DNA from: an uncultured Aquimarina sp.
Lineage (GTDB): Bacteria; Bacteroidota; Bacteroidia; Flavobacteriales; Flavobacteriaceae
Direction: 5' to 3'
NCBI GenBank assembly: GCA_947498705.1
Contig: CANMLW010000009.1
Span: 62,001-126,000, forward strand
DNA: 64,000 nucleotides
The position numbers and the translations under genes were made by a program. Of this stretch, positions 51,753 through 61,783 are shown piece after piece. Below the pieces are notes generated by a model. That model had not been told where the DNA came from. It made no database searches and worked only from the letters and a program-made list of their open reading frames with translations. Numbering within the stretch: position 1 is the first letter of the stretch; the number at the start of each line of letters is the position of its first letter.

Positions 51753-54623
51753 ATGAAAAATCAAATACTTTGGTTGTTTTTTTTACTGATGCTTGTTACA
51801 TCGGTCATTACAGCACAGAATAATATCATAAACGGAAAAGTGGTTGATGGGGATTTTCCACTTCCGGGAGCAACAGTGGCATTGTCAGAAAATAAAATAG
51901 GTACGATTACTGATTTTGATGGTAATTTTATTCTTAGTAATATTTCATCAGGAAATTACAACCTTGTAATAAGTTATATAGGATACGAATCTTATACCAC
52001 ACAAGTATCTATTAAAGAAGGAGAAACAATTGCCTTAGGAAATTTAAGTTTAAAGCCTAGCTCGACCAGCTTAGAAGAAGTAGTTCTTCAATCATCACCA
52101 AGAAGACTAAGTGAGGCAAAAGCTTTAAATATCCAAAAAAACTCATTAAAAATTATGAATGTAATTGCTGCAGACGGTATTGGTAAATTACCAGATCGAA
52201 ATGCAGCCGAAGCTGTACAACGTATTCCTGGTGTTTCTATAGAAAGGGATCAGTCAGAAGGTCGTTTTGTGGCGGTTAGAGGATTGCCGAGTGAATGGAA
52301 TTCTACAACCATTAATGGTAACAGAATCCCAACAGCAGAAGAGGAAACCTCGAGTAGAGCTGTGGCTTTTGACTTTTTTCCTACAGAAATGATCGGTTAT
52401 GTGCAGGTAGCTAAGGCGTTGACACCAGATCAGGAAGGAGATGCGATAGGAGGTAGCGTTAATTTTATTACCAAAACGGCTCCTACCAAATTTACACTTG
52501 ATGGTACATTGGCAATGGGATATAATGAAAAATCTGATAAAGGAGTATATAGTGGTTCTGTAACCTTTGGAGATAAATCTAAAAGTGGGAAAACAGGATT
52601 TCTTATTAATTTTTCACAATGGAACAGAAACTGGGCAACAGACAATTTTGAAGCCCGAAGAAAAGGAGATGAAGGAGTATTTCGATTAGAATTAAGAGAT
52701 TATACAGGAGAACGACAAACAACAGGTCTTAACGGAGCTTTTGAATTTAATCCTTCAGAAAAAGATAGGTTATACATTAAGGGAAATTACGGGACATTAT
52801 CAGATACTGAGCTGCACTACAAGCATCGTGTTAGGTTTGATAAGTATAAAGGATTTGATGATGTTACTAACAGAACAGGTCGCGTTGAGTTACAAAATAT
52901 ATATAATGAGTTGATTACCGAGTTTATCGGAGTAGAACTAGGAGGTAAGCATACAAGTTCTAAAGGAAATTTGGATTGGAGCGTTACTTCATACCGTAAT
53001 GAATTTAAATATGGTAACATCCCTAACCAAAAGGATAAGAGTTATTTTTTAATCAAGTTTAAACAAGATGGAATCGGTTTTAATCCATCATATCTGGAAG
53101 ATAGAGGAAATGGTCCTCGTGTATATTGGAACTCTGATGGAGGAAATTTAAACGCTTCTGATCCAAACAACTTATTTGGATTCTTTACAGACCCTAATTT
53201 TCAGGTAGATCCTTCTCAGCTGTCATTTAGTGACCTTGAATTGTATAAAATTAGTATTGTCGAAAGAGATAATATAGTAGCATCACTTAACTACGAGTAT
53301 GATGTTAATACTGATTTCTCTCTAAAAGTAGGAGGTAAGTTTAGAGACAAAGATAGAAGAGCAATTTTTTCTGATGAATTCTATGGTTGGAATGGAAGTG
53401 GTGCTGCTCCTGTACTAGGAGATTTGACTGGTCAAACCATTGAGCAACCAGGAAGAACAGAGTTTTTAAGCGAATTAGATACTAATATAGGAAATAGTTT
53501 TAGCAGTCAGGTGCTTTCTCCAGAGGGAATGGTTTCATTTTATAACACTCATTTTGATAATAACCTTACCTTATTAGAAGGAGACTCTGAAATTGTTGCA
53601 AATGGAGGGGGATTAGGAAGAAATTTTGATGTTGATGAAACACATGCTTCTGGATATGCAATGGGAACGTATAAAATCTCTGATCAGGTTACTGTATTAG
53701 GAGGGGTAAGAGCAACCAACACGAATACTGTGGTAAATGGATATCGTTTTGATATTACAGAACAAAATCCTGATGGGGTGTTAAGCGAGGTAGAAGAAAA
53801 AAAGAATTATTGGTCTATTCTACCTATGTTTCACCTTAAATATACCCCAAATGATAGAACAAACGTTCGATTTGCAGCTACCAGAACATTTACCAGACCC
53901 GATTTTGGACATCTGGCACCAGGAGGAACCTTTTTAGAATTTGATAACGAGTATAAAGGAGGTAACTCTCAAGTTGACCCAACCTATGCTATCAACTTAG
54001 ATGTTTTAGGAGAATATTACTTTGATAACGTGGGGATTATTTCTGGAGGTGTATTTTATAAAAGTATAACCGATCCTATCTTTAAAAGTACCAATCAAGG
54101 TGAGATTAATGGGATTTCTGGAGTAGAAATATCAATACCAAGAAATGGAGATAACGCATGGTTGTTAGGAGCAGAAATAGGTGGAAACAAAAAATTTGAT
54201 TTCCTACCAGGTTTCTTAAGCGGATTTGGAGTTCAGGCAAACTACACCTATACAAAGTCAGAGTTTACTATCCCAGGTAGAGATGAGAAAACGCGCTTAC
54301 CAAGACAAGCAGATCATTTGATTAATGCACAGTTGTATTATGAAAAAGCTGGTTTCAATATCAGAGCTGCCTACAACTTCAAGGGCGAGTATATAACAGA
54401 TTATGGGTCTACAGGTCTTGATAGAGATGATATTTACTACGGAGATTATTCGACATTAGATGCAAATGCCTCATTTAAGATTAATAAACACTTTACCATT
54501 TTTGCAGAAGTGAACAATTTGCTTAACGAGTCGCTTGAGTACTATTATGGAGATAAAACCCGTCCAAAGCAAGTAGAGTATTACGGAGTGAGAGGACAAG
54601 CAGGGATTAGATGGAGCCTATAA
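51753..54623 (+). CDS. TonB-dependent receptor of a probable aminophosphonate operon
   Basis: 956 residues: signal peptide (ends ITAQ), carboxypeptidase-regulatory-like domain (~25-110), plug (~130-240: KLPDRNAAEAVQRIPGVSIERD, split; GGSVNFITK) and a 22-strand barrel ending GIRWSL. The plug sequence belongs to the large Bacteroidota/Caulobacter-type receptor group often used for organic solutes (TIGR01782). No SusD partner follows, so this is not a standard glycan PUL. The next three genes (DUF5690 transporter, FAD oxidoreductase, phosphonatase-like HAD) suggest import of an aminophosphonate or related compound. The 107-bp gap before the next gene contains a hairpin. Confidence 0.85.
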   Translation: MKNQILWLFFLLMLVTSVITAQNNIINGKVVDGDFPLPGATVALSENKIGTITDFDGNFILSNISSGNYNLVISYIGYESYTTQVSIKEGETIALGNLSLKPSSTSLEEVVLQSSPRRLSEAKALNIQKNSLKIMNVIAADGIGKLPDRNAAEAVQRIPGVSIERDQSEGRFVAVRGLPSEWNSTTINGNRIPTAEEETSSRAVAFDFFPTEMIGYVQVAKALTPDQEGDAIGGSVNFITKTAPTKFTLDGTLAMGYNEKSDKGVYSGSVTFGDKSKSGKTGFLINFSQWNRNWATDNFEARRKGDEGVFRLELRDYTGERQTTGLNGAFEFNPSEKDRLYIKGNYGTLSDTELHYKHRVRFDKYKGFDDVTNRTGRVELQNIYNELITEFIGVELGGKHTSSKGNLDWSVTSYRNEFKYGNIPNQKDKSYFLIKFKQDGIGFNPSYLEDRGNGPRVYWNSDGGNLNASDPNNLFGFFTDPNFQVDPSQLSFSDLELYKISIVERDNIVASLNYEYDVNTDFSLKVGGKFRDKDRRAIFSDEFYGWNGSGAAPVLGDLTGQTIEQPGRTEFLSELDTNIGNSFSSQVLSPEGMVSFYNTHFDNNLTLLEGDSEIVANGGGLGRNFDVDETHASGYAMGTYKISDQVTVLGGVRATNTNTVVNGYRFDITEQNPDGVLSEVEEKKNYWSILPMFHLKYTPNDRTNVRFAATRTFTRPDFGHLAPGGTFLEFDNEYKGGNSQVDPTYAINLDVLGEYYFDNVGIISGGVFYKSITDPIFKSTNQGEINGISGVEISIPRNGDNAWLLGAEIGGNKKFDFLPGFLSGFGVQANYTYTKSEFTIPGRDEKTRLPRQADHLINAQLYYEKAGFNIRAAYNFKGEYITDYGSTGLDRDDIYYGDYSTLDANASFKINKHFTIFAEVNNLLNESLEYYYGDKTRPKQVEYYGVRGQAGIRWSL

Positions 54624-54683
54624 TGTGCTCAAGAACCTTATGAGAATGAACACTACGATTGTAGCTAAATAAAAACCAAAAAA

Positions 54684-54715
54684 ATCGGGTTGGTGTTATA
54701 CGATACCAACCTGAT
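54684..54715 (+). repeat. Hairpin between TonB receptor and transporter
   Basis: ATCGGGTTGGT / ACCAACCTGAT, an 11-bp stem with one G-U pair and 10-base loop, without a long T-run. It lies 14 bp before the transporter start. It may stabilise the upstream mRNA or attenuate, rather than fully terminate. Confidence 0.55.
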
Positions 54716-54729
54716 GTTGTTTACCAATT

Positions 54730-56022
54730 ATGCCAGTTAATACCTCTAAATTACTCTTTTTATTACATGCTTCTATAGCTTCTTTCGGAGCCTATTTTTG
54801 TATGTATGCTTTTAGAAAACCTTTTACTGTAGCTACTTTCGAGGAACTTCAGGTTTTAGGTGTTGACTATAAAATCCTTTTGATTATTTCGCAGGTATTG
54901 GGGTACGTATTATCCAAGTTTATAGGGATCAAAGTAATTTCAGAATTAAAAACTGATAAACGTACATTGTACTTATTATTACTTATACTATTGTCTGAAG
55001 CAGCATTAATTATGTTTGCGATCATACCACAGCCTTATAATGTGATTTTTATGTTCCTAAATGGGTTACCCTTGGGTATGATTTGGGGAATAGTATTTTC
55101 TTATCTGGAAGGAAGAAAACTAACAGAAATATTAGGAGTAATACTATGTGCAAGTTTTATTGTTTCTAGCGGAATGGTAAAATCTGTAGGTCTCTTTGTA
55201 ATGGATTTTTGGAATGTTTCTCAGTTTTGGATGCCTGCAGTAACAGGGGCGTTGTTTATTTTGCCATTGTGTTTTTGTACTTGGCTATTAGAGAAAATAC
55301 CATTGCCAACAGATGAAGATAAGTTACTTAGAACAGAAAGAGTACCAATGTCAAAAGCAGATAGGAAGCAATTGTTACAAACCTTTTTGTTCCCTATTTC
55401 GACTATTGTAGTGTTTTATATGATACTATCTGCTTTTAGAGATTTTAGAGATAATTTTGCTAGAGAACTGTGGGATGCTGTAGGGTATCAAGGGGATATA
55501 TCTGTGTATACCACCTCTGAAACCATTATTGCTATTGTAGTTCTTTTGGTTTTAGGAGGTACCTTTTACATTAAAGATAATGCCAAAGCATTGTTGACCT
55601 ATCATATTTTAATCATTATAGGGGTTTTAAGTATTGGGATATCAACACTTTTGTTTCAATTACAAATCTTGGGACCTTTTTTATGGATGGTCGTTTGTGG
55701 ATTTGGACTGTATATGTGTTATGTGCCCTTCAATTGCTTGTTTTTTGATCGGTTTATAGCAATGTTTAAAATTAGAGGAAACGCTGGTTTCCTAATTTAT
55801 GTTGCAGATGCTTTTGGGTATCTGGGTAGCATTACTGCTCTATTATATAAAAACTTTGGTCAGGCAAATTTAACATGGTTAGACTTTTTTGTATACGGAG
55901 CATACTTTATAACACTCATAGGAGTATTAATAATTTTGGGGTCTTTGTTTTATTTTAAAAAAGCAAATAACAGAACTCAACAAAAAATAATAGAAACAGA
56001 ATTGCATTATGAAAAAATATGA
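54730..56022 (+). CDS. DUF5690 MFS-type transporter
   Basis: 430 residues with about twelve TM helices. MYAFRKPFTVATF after the first helix resembles the glycerol-3-phosphate/phosphonate-transporter branch of the MFS (RxKPF), and the DUF5690 family is known from similar Bacteroidota operons. It probably moves the phosphonate substrate from periplasm to cytoplasm. Its last 14 bp overlap the oxidoreductase start. A TonB receptor upstream provides the outer-membrane step. Confidence 0.82.
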   Translation: MPVNTSKLLFLLHASIASFGAYFCMYAFRKPFTVATFEELQVLGVDYKILLIISQVLGYVLSKFIGIKVISELKTDKRTLYLLLLILLSEAALIMFAIIPQPYNVIFMFLNGLPLGMIWGIVFSYLEGRKLTEILGVILCASFIVSSGMVKSVGLFVMDFWNVSQFWMPAVTGALFILPLCFCTWLLEKIPLPTDEDKLLRTERVPMSKADRKQLLQTFLFPISTIVVFYMILSAFRDFRDNFARELWDAVGYQGDISVYTTSETIIAIVVLLVLGGTFYIKDNAKALLTYHILIIIGVLSIGISTLLFQLQILGPFLWMVVCGFGLYMCYVPFNCLFFDRFIAMFKIRGNAGFLIYVADAFGYLGSITALLYKNFGQANLTWLDFFVYGAYFITLIGVLIILGSLFYFKKANNRTQQKIIETELHYEKI

Positions 56023-57172
56023 TCTTATTGTTATTGGTGGGGGAGTATTAGGTACATTTCATGCATATCATGGCTTGAAAAACGGATTAAAGGTAGCTTT
56101 GCTCGAAAAAAATAAAATGCCTCAGGGAGCAACCACACAAAACTTTGGGCAAGTGGTACCATCTGGCATGAATACAAAATGGCAAGCATATGGCCGGGAG
56201 AGTTTAAAAATATATAAAGAGATACAGGAACAATTTGATATAACTGCGCGTCAGAATGGATCTGTATATCTTGCTTCTAATCAAGAAGAAGTACAATTGA
56301 TAGAAGAATTACATGAAATCAATACTAAAAATGAGTACGCTTCTAGATTATTGACCAAAAATGAGTGCCTAAATAAATATCCTGGATTAAGGCCAGAATA
56401 TATATCAGCAGGGTTGTTTTTTCCAGAAGAAATCACTGTAGAGGCAATACAAATGATCCATAGGTTACAAAGTTATATGGTATCGCAAATGGGATTAAGT
56501 TATTTCACAAACCAACATATATTATCCTGTGAAGAGACAACCAATGGTGTAAAGGCACAATCTGCAAGCGGAAAAATTTTTGAAGCAAATAAAATAATTG
56601 TATGTAATGGTAGTGAGTTTAAAAGTTTATTTCCAGAACTTTTTAAAGCAAGTGACTTAGAGGTTACCAAACTTCAAATGTTACAGACAAAATCACAACA
56701 TAATTATGAGCTTCTAGGAAATATATTGACAGGGTGGTCTATTAGACGATATGAAGCTTTTTCAGAATGCCCTTCTTTCTTAGAAATCAAAGCCAAAGAA
56801 GAAAGAGATTCTCTTCAGAAAAAATGGGGAGTACATATATTATTTAAGCAATCACCAGACGGATCTGTTATCATAGGAGATTCTCATGAATATGCCGATG
56901 TGCAAAATATAGAAGACTTAGGATATCGATTAAATATGGACATTGATAATTTTATGATTCATGAAGCACAAAAAATTATTAATCTGCCTACTTATGATAT
57001 CCAAAATAGATGGTTTGGAATGTATTCGCAGTGTAAGACGAGTGATATATTTCAAGAAAATATAAGCCCTAACATCCATGTTGTAACGGGTATTGGAGGT
57101 AAAGGAATGACAGGAAGTGCAGGATTTGCAAAAGAAAATATGACAAGAATTTTTAATTATGAGTATAAATAA
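56009..57172 (+). CDS. FAD-dependent amine oxidoreductase (TIGR03364/HpnW-like)
   Basis: 387 residues. The dinucleotide fold is VIGGGVLGTFHAYHGLKNG (GxGxxG), with LLEKNKMPQGATTQNFGQV typical of DAO-type flavin enzymes and GIGGKGMTGSAGFAKE near the C-terminus. TIGR03364 proteins are syntenic with phosphonatase-like hydrolases and are proposed to oxidise aminophosphonates to an aldehyde; a relative (PbfD) acts on N-methyl aminoethylphosphonate. Here it sits between a transporter (overlap 14 bp) and the phosphonatase-like gene (overlap 14 bp), exactly that context. The precise substrate is inference. Confidence 0.87.
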   Translation: MKKYDLIVIGGGVLGTFHAYHGLKNGLKVALLEKNKMPQGATTQNFGQVVPSGMNTKWQAYGRESLKIYKEIQEQFDITARQNGSVYLASNQEEVQLIEELHEINTKNEYASRLLTKNECLNKYPGLRPEYISAGLFFPEEITVEAIQMIHRLQSYMVSQMGLSYFTNQHILSCEETTNGVKAQSASGKIFEANKIIVCNGSEFKSLFPELFKASDLEVTKLQMLQTKSQHNYELLGNILTGWSIRRYEAFSECPSFLEIKAKEERDSLQKKWGVHILFKQSPDGSVIIGDSHEYADVQNIEDLGYRLNMDIDNFMIHEAQKIINLPTYDIQNRWFGMYSQCKTSDIFQENISPNIHVVTGIGGKGMTGSAGFAKENMTRIFNYEYK

Positions 57173-57848
57173 AAGAATAGAACTTGCCGTTTTTGATATG
57201 GCAGGCACCACGGTAAACGAAGATAATGTAGTCTATAAAACCGTGAGACAAGTGATAAATGAAGAAGGGTTTAACGTAACCCTTGATGAGGTTCTTGAAT
57301 ATGGAGCAGGTAAGGAAAAATACCAGGCTATAATTGATATTTTAACCCATGTCACAGATTGTAAAAACCCAGAAGAGATTGCAAAAAAAGCGTTTGTAAA
57401 TTTCAAGCCGATGTTAGAAAGGGTATATGAAGAACAAAATATAGCTCCTTTTGATCATGTACATGATGTGTTTAGGCAATTAAGAAAGAATAAAGTGTAT
57501 GTAGTGCTTAATACAGGGTATGATTCGAATATTGCAAACCAATTAATCTCGAAATTAAAATGGGAGAAAGGCGTGGATTATGATGCCCTACTAACCGCTG
57601 ATGATGTAATAAAGGGTAGGCCTCATAAAGAGATGATTTGCAAAGCAATGCAAATGTTTGATGTAGAAGATGCCTCAAAAGTTATGAAAATAGGGGATTC
57701 TGCCATCGATATAGAAGAAGGGAAGAATGCAAGTTGTGGCCTCACTATTGGTGTGCTAACAGGTGCGCAAACCAGAGAACAAATCGAGAAACAAAATCCG
57801 GATTATATTCTGGATGATTTGTCTATGCTCACGCAGATTGTTTTTTAA
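57159..57848 (+). CDS. Phosphonatase-like HAD hydrolase (TIGR03351-like)
   Basis: 229 residues. HAD motif I is FDMAGTT (Asp13, Ala15), the DxAGT form peculiar to phosphonatase and its relatives. The cap region has GAGKEKYQAI, offering Lys52/Lys54 where PhnX forms a Schiff base with the aldehyde. KGRPHKEM carries the Arg used instead of the usual HAD Lys, and motif IV is KIGDSAIDIEEG. It should split the C-P bond of phosphonoacetaldehyde or a hydroxylated analogue made by the flavoenzyme. Gene overlap supports joint function. It ends with a strong terminator. Confidence 0.88.
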   Translation: MSINKRIELAVFDMAGTTVNEDNVVYKTVRQVINEEGFNVTLDEVLEYGAGKEKYQAIIDILTHVTDCKNPEEIAKKAFVNFKPMLERVYEEQNIAPFDHVHDVFRQLRKNKVYVVLNTGYDSNIANQLISKLKWEKGVDYDALLTADDVIKGRPHKEMICKAMQMFDVEDASKVMKIGDSAIDIEEGKNASCGLTIGVLTGAQTREQIEKQNPDYILDDLSMLTQIVF

Positions 57849-57874
57849 TTTTTAATTGTTTTTATAAATCTCGT

Positions 57875-57907
57875 GAAACCCATCAAGGCTTTTTCTTGAT
57901 GGGTTTC
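57875..57907 (+). terminator. Terminator of the phosphonate operon
   Basis: GAAACCCATCAAG / CTTGATGGGTTTC, perfect 13-bp stem with a GCTTTTT loop, 26 bp after the phosphonatase-like stop. The T-tract is short. Confidence 0.75.
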
Positions 57908-58204
57908 TAGTTTTAAACTAAGTGTTGTTGTAATCTAATGTATTTTGAAATTGCGCATAGTTTGTTAATTCATTGTGTTTTTAATTTTAAAGAGTGGTAT
58001 TGGTAATTGTTTGTTTATCATGTGGTTGTGAGTTAATCGGTTTGGTAAGTAGTAAAAATAGATAATTAGATGAGGTTGTCTTTTTTTAACTCTATCAAAA
58101 ATTGGCAAAAGTTTAAGAAAAATACTGGGGAATTTTCCCTCGAATAAGTAAGCCTTAATTGTATCTTAGTTCGAATATTTTTAAAACCTATAATTTAATT
58201 TTTT
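57908..58204. other. Leader before the T9SS protein gene
   Basis: AT-rich, no ORF or repeat recognised. A TTGTATCTTAG stretch near 58160 may contain the promoter's -7 element but fits poorly. Confidence 0.35.
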
Positions 58205-59635
58205 ATGAAAAAATTACTATTACCAATTTTAGTGCTATCAATTGTCCTAAGTACTTTTGCACAAAGTGACCCAAATAATTCTTGTAATACTCATGGAGGG
58301 TTACTTGATGGAAAATTTTATGTAAGTGGCTTTTCTACAGGAAAAGGGCGTTTTGTTTATAAAGATGTCAGAGATAAAGACTTTAAAAATAATGATGTTT
58401 CGGGAGTAATTGCCGGCGATGATGAAGAAAATGTATATTACGTTTCTCCATCAGGTACCATTAACAAAATTGTGTGGAATAACAACATTCGTGAGTGGGT
58501 GGATCAAGGAAATATCTTTCCTGATATTGCTAAAGATGTGATCGGTAATTTAATACCAATTGAAAATGGAAAGAAGATTGTCTATATCAAACAAATCAAT
58601 AAAACCAATGGTGAAACTAGATTAGTGTGGTGGGATCAGGATTATGATGTTCATTGGAATGTAAGTGCTTGGGTGTCATATGCTGTCTATACAAAAAGTA
58701 ATGAACAACTTTATTATGCTAAACCTGCCGGTGAATATTTTGAGATTTATAGATGGGATAGAATGATTGCGCCGGTGACGTTAAAAATAAAGAGTTCTAA
58801 TTTTCAGGTTCATGATAAAGTACTTTACGTGTTAACCGAAGGAGATAACGATGAGACAAATTTTAAGGCTTATGATATTAGTAAGGCTTTTAATCCTACC
58901 TGGCCATGGATAATAAATCCAAATGATGAATTATGGAAATACCCTAACCCTGTTGATTTAGATAGTAAAGTAGATGTTAGTGATGATGGAGCCGTATTTT
59001 TTCGATCACAATCTGGATTTTTAAAGGTTGTTCAATATGACGGAAATAACAGTTTTGTTCACGGGCAAGTAGGAAATATACCATGTAACGGAGCTTATGC
59101 TGTAGATAAGTATGTGGGAACTGTTTATTTTGCATCAGGTGGTTCTACAGGAGGACAATTACATATATCTGCAAGAGAAAATCACGATTTTATTACAGGT
59201 AATGAATATCAACTAGATTATAGACCAGTAACACATTCTAATCACAAGTTTAAAGAAGAAATAATCTTCCATAACCCTAATTTGTTTTTCCTACGACAGG
59301 ATCCCGGTAATCCAAATAAAGATCTTGAGCTAGGTATAATGACTAGGTATGCTTCTGTATGCAATACTACTTCAAAATCAATGGAAATATCTAACAGTAA
59401 ATCATCTTTAAAGAATACTGTGTATCCAAATCCCACAAATGATATTATAAATTTCCCAGCAAGTACTACTGTAGAGTTGTATAACAATGTTGGTGTTTTA
59501 GTAGTTAGCAAACAAAATAATAGAGGGATTTCGAGTTTGGATATGAAATCATATAGTTTAAGGCCTGGTATTTATATCATGAATCTTACTGCTGTAGATG
59601 GAGTTGCTTCTCAACATAAGATCGTTGTAGAATAA
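58205..59635 (+). CDS. Secreted T9SS-sorted protein of unknown function
   Basis: 476 residues: signal peptide (ends STFAQS), an ~370-residue beta-rich domain with repeated YYVSPSGTINKIVW- and YYAKPAGEYFEIYRW-like elements suggesting a propeller that could bind ligands, then a T9SS type-A sorting domain (NTVYPNPTNDIINF...) ending KIVVE. It lies between the phosphonate operon and the hemopexin phosphodiesterase in the same direction, each with its own terminator. Its role is unknown; a surface-binding function is a guess. Confidence 0.75.
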   Translation: MKKLLLPILVLSIVLSTFAQSDPNNSCNTHGGLLDGKFYVSGFSTGKGRFVYKDVRDKDFKNNDVSGVIAGDDEENVYYVSPSGTINKIVWNNNIREWVDQGNIFPDIAKDVIGNLIPIENGKKIVYIKQINKTNGETRLVWWDQDYDVHWNVSAWVSYAVYTKSNEQLYYAKPAGEYFEIYRWDRMIAPVTLKIKSSNFQVHDKVLYVLTEGDNDETNFKAYDISKAFNPTWPWIINPNDELWKYPNPVDLDSKVDVSDDGAVFFRSQSGFLKVVQYDGNNSFVHGQVGNIPCNGAYAVDKYVGTVYFASGGSTGGQLHISARENHDFITGNEYQLDYRPVTHSNHKFKEEIIFHNPNLFFLRQDPGNPNKDLELGIMTRYASVCNTTSKSMEISNSKSSLKNTVYPNPTNDIINFPASTTVELYNNVGVLVVSKQNNRGISSLDMKSYSLRPGIYIMNLTAVDGVASQHKIVVE

Positions 59636-59722
59636 TTTATAATAAATAATTGATCAGATTTAGATATTCAGTTAAATAGCAGACTTGTCTTAAAATTGAC
59701 AACAATTTTTATTAAAGACATC

Positions 59723-59754
59723 TAAAACCAGTGAAGTTAGCTTCACTGGTTTTT
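59723..59754 (+). terminator. Terminator after the T9SS protein gene
   Basis: AAAACCAGTGAAG / CTTCACTGGTTTT, 13-bp stem with a 4-base loop, then TTTTT. Confidence 0.85.
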
Positions 59755-59918
59755 TTATTGTTAATAAGTTAACTAATAGTAAAAAATGTATTATTGTTGT
59801 ATTTGGCTGGTGTTATGTTGTTTAAGTTATTATGAATAATGTTTCCAAGTGTTTTTAATGGTTTTTTATAGTGTATTTTGGTGTAATAATATTACAAATA
59901 ATCAAAATTTATTACATC

Positions 59919-61757
59919 ATGAAAAACTTATTCTATTATTATTTTATTCTTTTAGGGTGTCTTTTCTTTTTTAATTCTTGCGAAACAGACATACCAGAAG
60001 TAACTGCAACCTCGGGACAATCCTTAAATGCTAAAAGTACTGCGCAAAAAAAGCGCGTCCTTTTGGTAGGTATTGATGGGCTTCAATTTGAAAGAATAGC
60101 TTCATTAAATACTCCTAATTTAGATAAGCTACATATTTCTAAAGCATATACAGGAGGAATACAGGGATACAATAGTCATCAAACCACAAGCAGTGGTCCA
60201 GGGTGGACAACAATACTTACTGGTGTATGGAAAGACAAACACGGGGTTCCTAACAACGATGCCGGGACCTATAAATCAAGGGTAAAAAGCATCTATAGAT
60301 TAATAAAAGAAAATAAAAATGATGCTTCTATAGCAAGCATTGCAACCTGGAGCCCAATTCATCAGTTTCTAGAAAATGATATGTCTTTGGTAAACTATAA
60401 AAGTAAAGGAGGTAACGATTCTAATGCTACTAATTTGGGTGTAAATCAAATTAAGAATAACGATCATGATCTCATCTTTATTCATTTAGATCATGTAGAT
60501 GTTGTGGGGCATAGTCTTGGTTTTAGTACTGGTTATGATAATGCGATTAAAACAGCCGATACCCAATTGGGGCAATTAATGAATGCTATAGAAGAACGTG
60601 AAGCAATAACAAATGAAGATTGGTTAATTGTTGTAACAACAGATCATGGTAGAAGCCCTATTGGAGGGTATAGCCATGGTGGGGATTCTGAATCTGAGAA
60701 AACTATTTTTATTGGAATGAATAAAGAAGGAAATCAAGAATTTAAAACTAAGGCTACTAATATTCCTAATACAAATTATAATGGATTATATGGATATCCT
60801 GCTCAAACCTCTATTGTCCCCACTGTATTAAGGCATTTAGGAATCGAAATTCGCAACGAATGGCAGTTAAGCTCACCTCCATTAATAGGAGAAGATGGTC
60901 CTCGCAAAGTTATGGTGACAAATTCTGTTGGAAATGAAATTTCGTGGGTGTCAAGTAGTACAGGCAATGCAGAGATTTATAGAGATAATTTATTAATAGC
61001 CACGGTACCAGCAAACCAAGAAAGATATACCGATACTAACGCTCCTAACGGAAGAATTAATTATACGATTAGAATAAATAACTCTATCGGAAGTGTTAAT
61101 GTACAAAATTGCCTTGCGATAAATGCGGTGTTAGATTGGTATGATGCGGCAAATAACAGAACGTATTTTTTTAGAGGAGATAATAAGTATGTCAGGTATA
61201 GTAAAGTAGAAAATACTTCTGATCCAGGATATCCCGTAGCGATTACCAACAATAACTGGCCGGGACTAGGGAATTATAAAGACAAAATTTCGGCAGCTTT
61301 TAAAACAAATTATGACAAAGGGTATTTCTTTCTTTCTGATGGAAGGTATTTGCGTTATAATATGGTAGATGATAAGGTAGATGCCGGATATCCTAAACCA
61401 GTTAACTTTGTTACATGGCCTGGATTAGGATTGTATGGTAAAAAAATAATAGGAGCCGTTAATTGGCATACCAATAAGGCAATGTTTTTCCTTTCTGATG
61501 GAAGATATATACGATACGATTTGGTTAAAGATAAAGCAGATGCAGGATACCCGGTAGAAATAAATAATAGTACTTGGCCAGGTATGGAGCATTATAAAAC
61601 TAAAATTACAGCGGTAGCAGATTGGGATACTCGGTATATGTTCTTTTTTCTAAATGATAATACATTTATTAAGTATGATAAGTCACTAGATAGGGCAGTA
61701 CAGGGGTATCCAGAACCTATAAACAATACTACCTGGCCAGGACTCTTGGACAGATAA
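59919..61757 (+). CDS. Type I phosphodiesterase/nucleotide pyrophosphatase lipoprotein with C-terminal hemopexin repeats
   Basis: 612 residues from ATG 59919; an in-frame ATG at 59871 would add an unlikely 16-residue prefix. Lipoprotein signal with FFNSC (Cys21). The alkaline-phosphatase-superfamily domain (~40-340) has LLVGIDGLQFERI (metal Asp), TTSSGPGWTTILTG (nucleophile Thr/Ser region), FIHLDHVDVVGHSLG and VTTDHGRSPIGGYSHGG (metal ligands). After a short Fn3-like segment come four hemopexin-type repeats (~420-612), each with a Y-F-F/RY unit and a WPG turn (TYFFRGDNKYVRYSK, NNWPGLG). Hemopexin propellers on a bacterial phosphodiesterase are unusual. The substrate may be a phosphodiester or phosphonate lipid headgroup; related enzymes include phosphonoacetate hydrolase. 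Confidence 0.87.
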   Translation: MKNLFYYYFILLGCLFFFNSCETDIPEVTATSGQSLNAKSTAQKKRVLLVGIDGLQFERIASLNTPNLDKLHISKAYTGGIQGYNSHQTTSSGPGWTTILTGVWKDKHGVPNNDAGTYKSRVKSIYRLIKENKNDASIASIATWSPIHQFLENDMSLVNYKSKGGNDSNATNLGVNQIKNNDHDLIFIHLDHVDVVGHSLGFSTGYDNAIKTADTQLGQLMNAIEEREAITNEDWLIVVTTDHGRSPIGGYSHGGDSESEKTIFIGMNKEGNQEFKTKATNIPNTNYNGLYGYPAQTSIVPTVLRHLGIEIRNEWQLSSPPLIGEDGPRKVMVTNSVGNEISWVSSSTGNAEIYRDNLLIATVPANQERYTDTNAPNGRINYTIRINNSIGSVNVQNCLAINAVLDWYDAANNRTYFFRGDNKYVRYSKVENTSDPGYPVAITNNNWPGLGNYKDKISAAFKTNYDKGYFFLSDGRYLRYNMVDDKVDAGYPKPVNFVTWPGLGLYGKKIIGAVNWHTNKAMFFLSDGRYIRYDLVKDKADAGYPVEINNSTWPGMEHYKTKITAVADWDTRYMFFFLNDNTFIKYDKSLDRAVQGYPEPINNTTWPGLLDR

Positions 61758-61783
61758 CAGCTTTTAAAAATGTATAAATAGAA

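Noticed and set aside
59871-59918. Upstream ATG start for the hemopexin phosphodiesterase
   Set aside because: It would put 16 residues ahead of a clear lipoprotein signal peptide starting at 59919.
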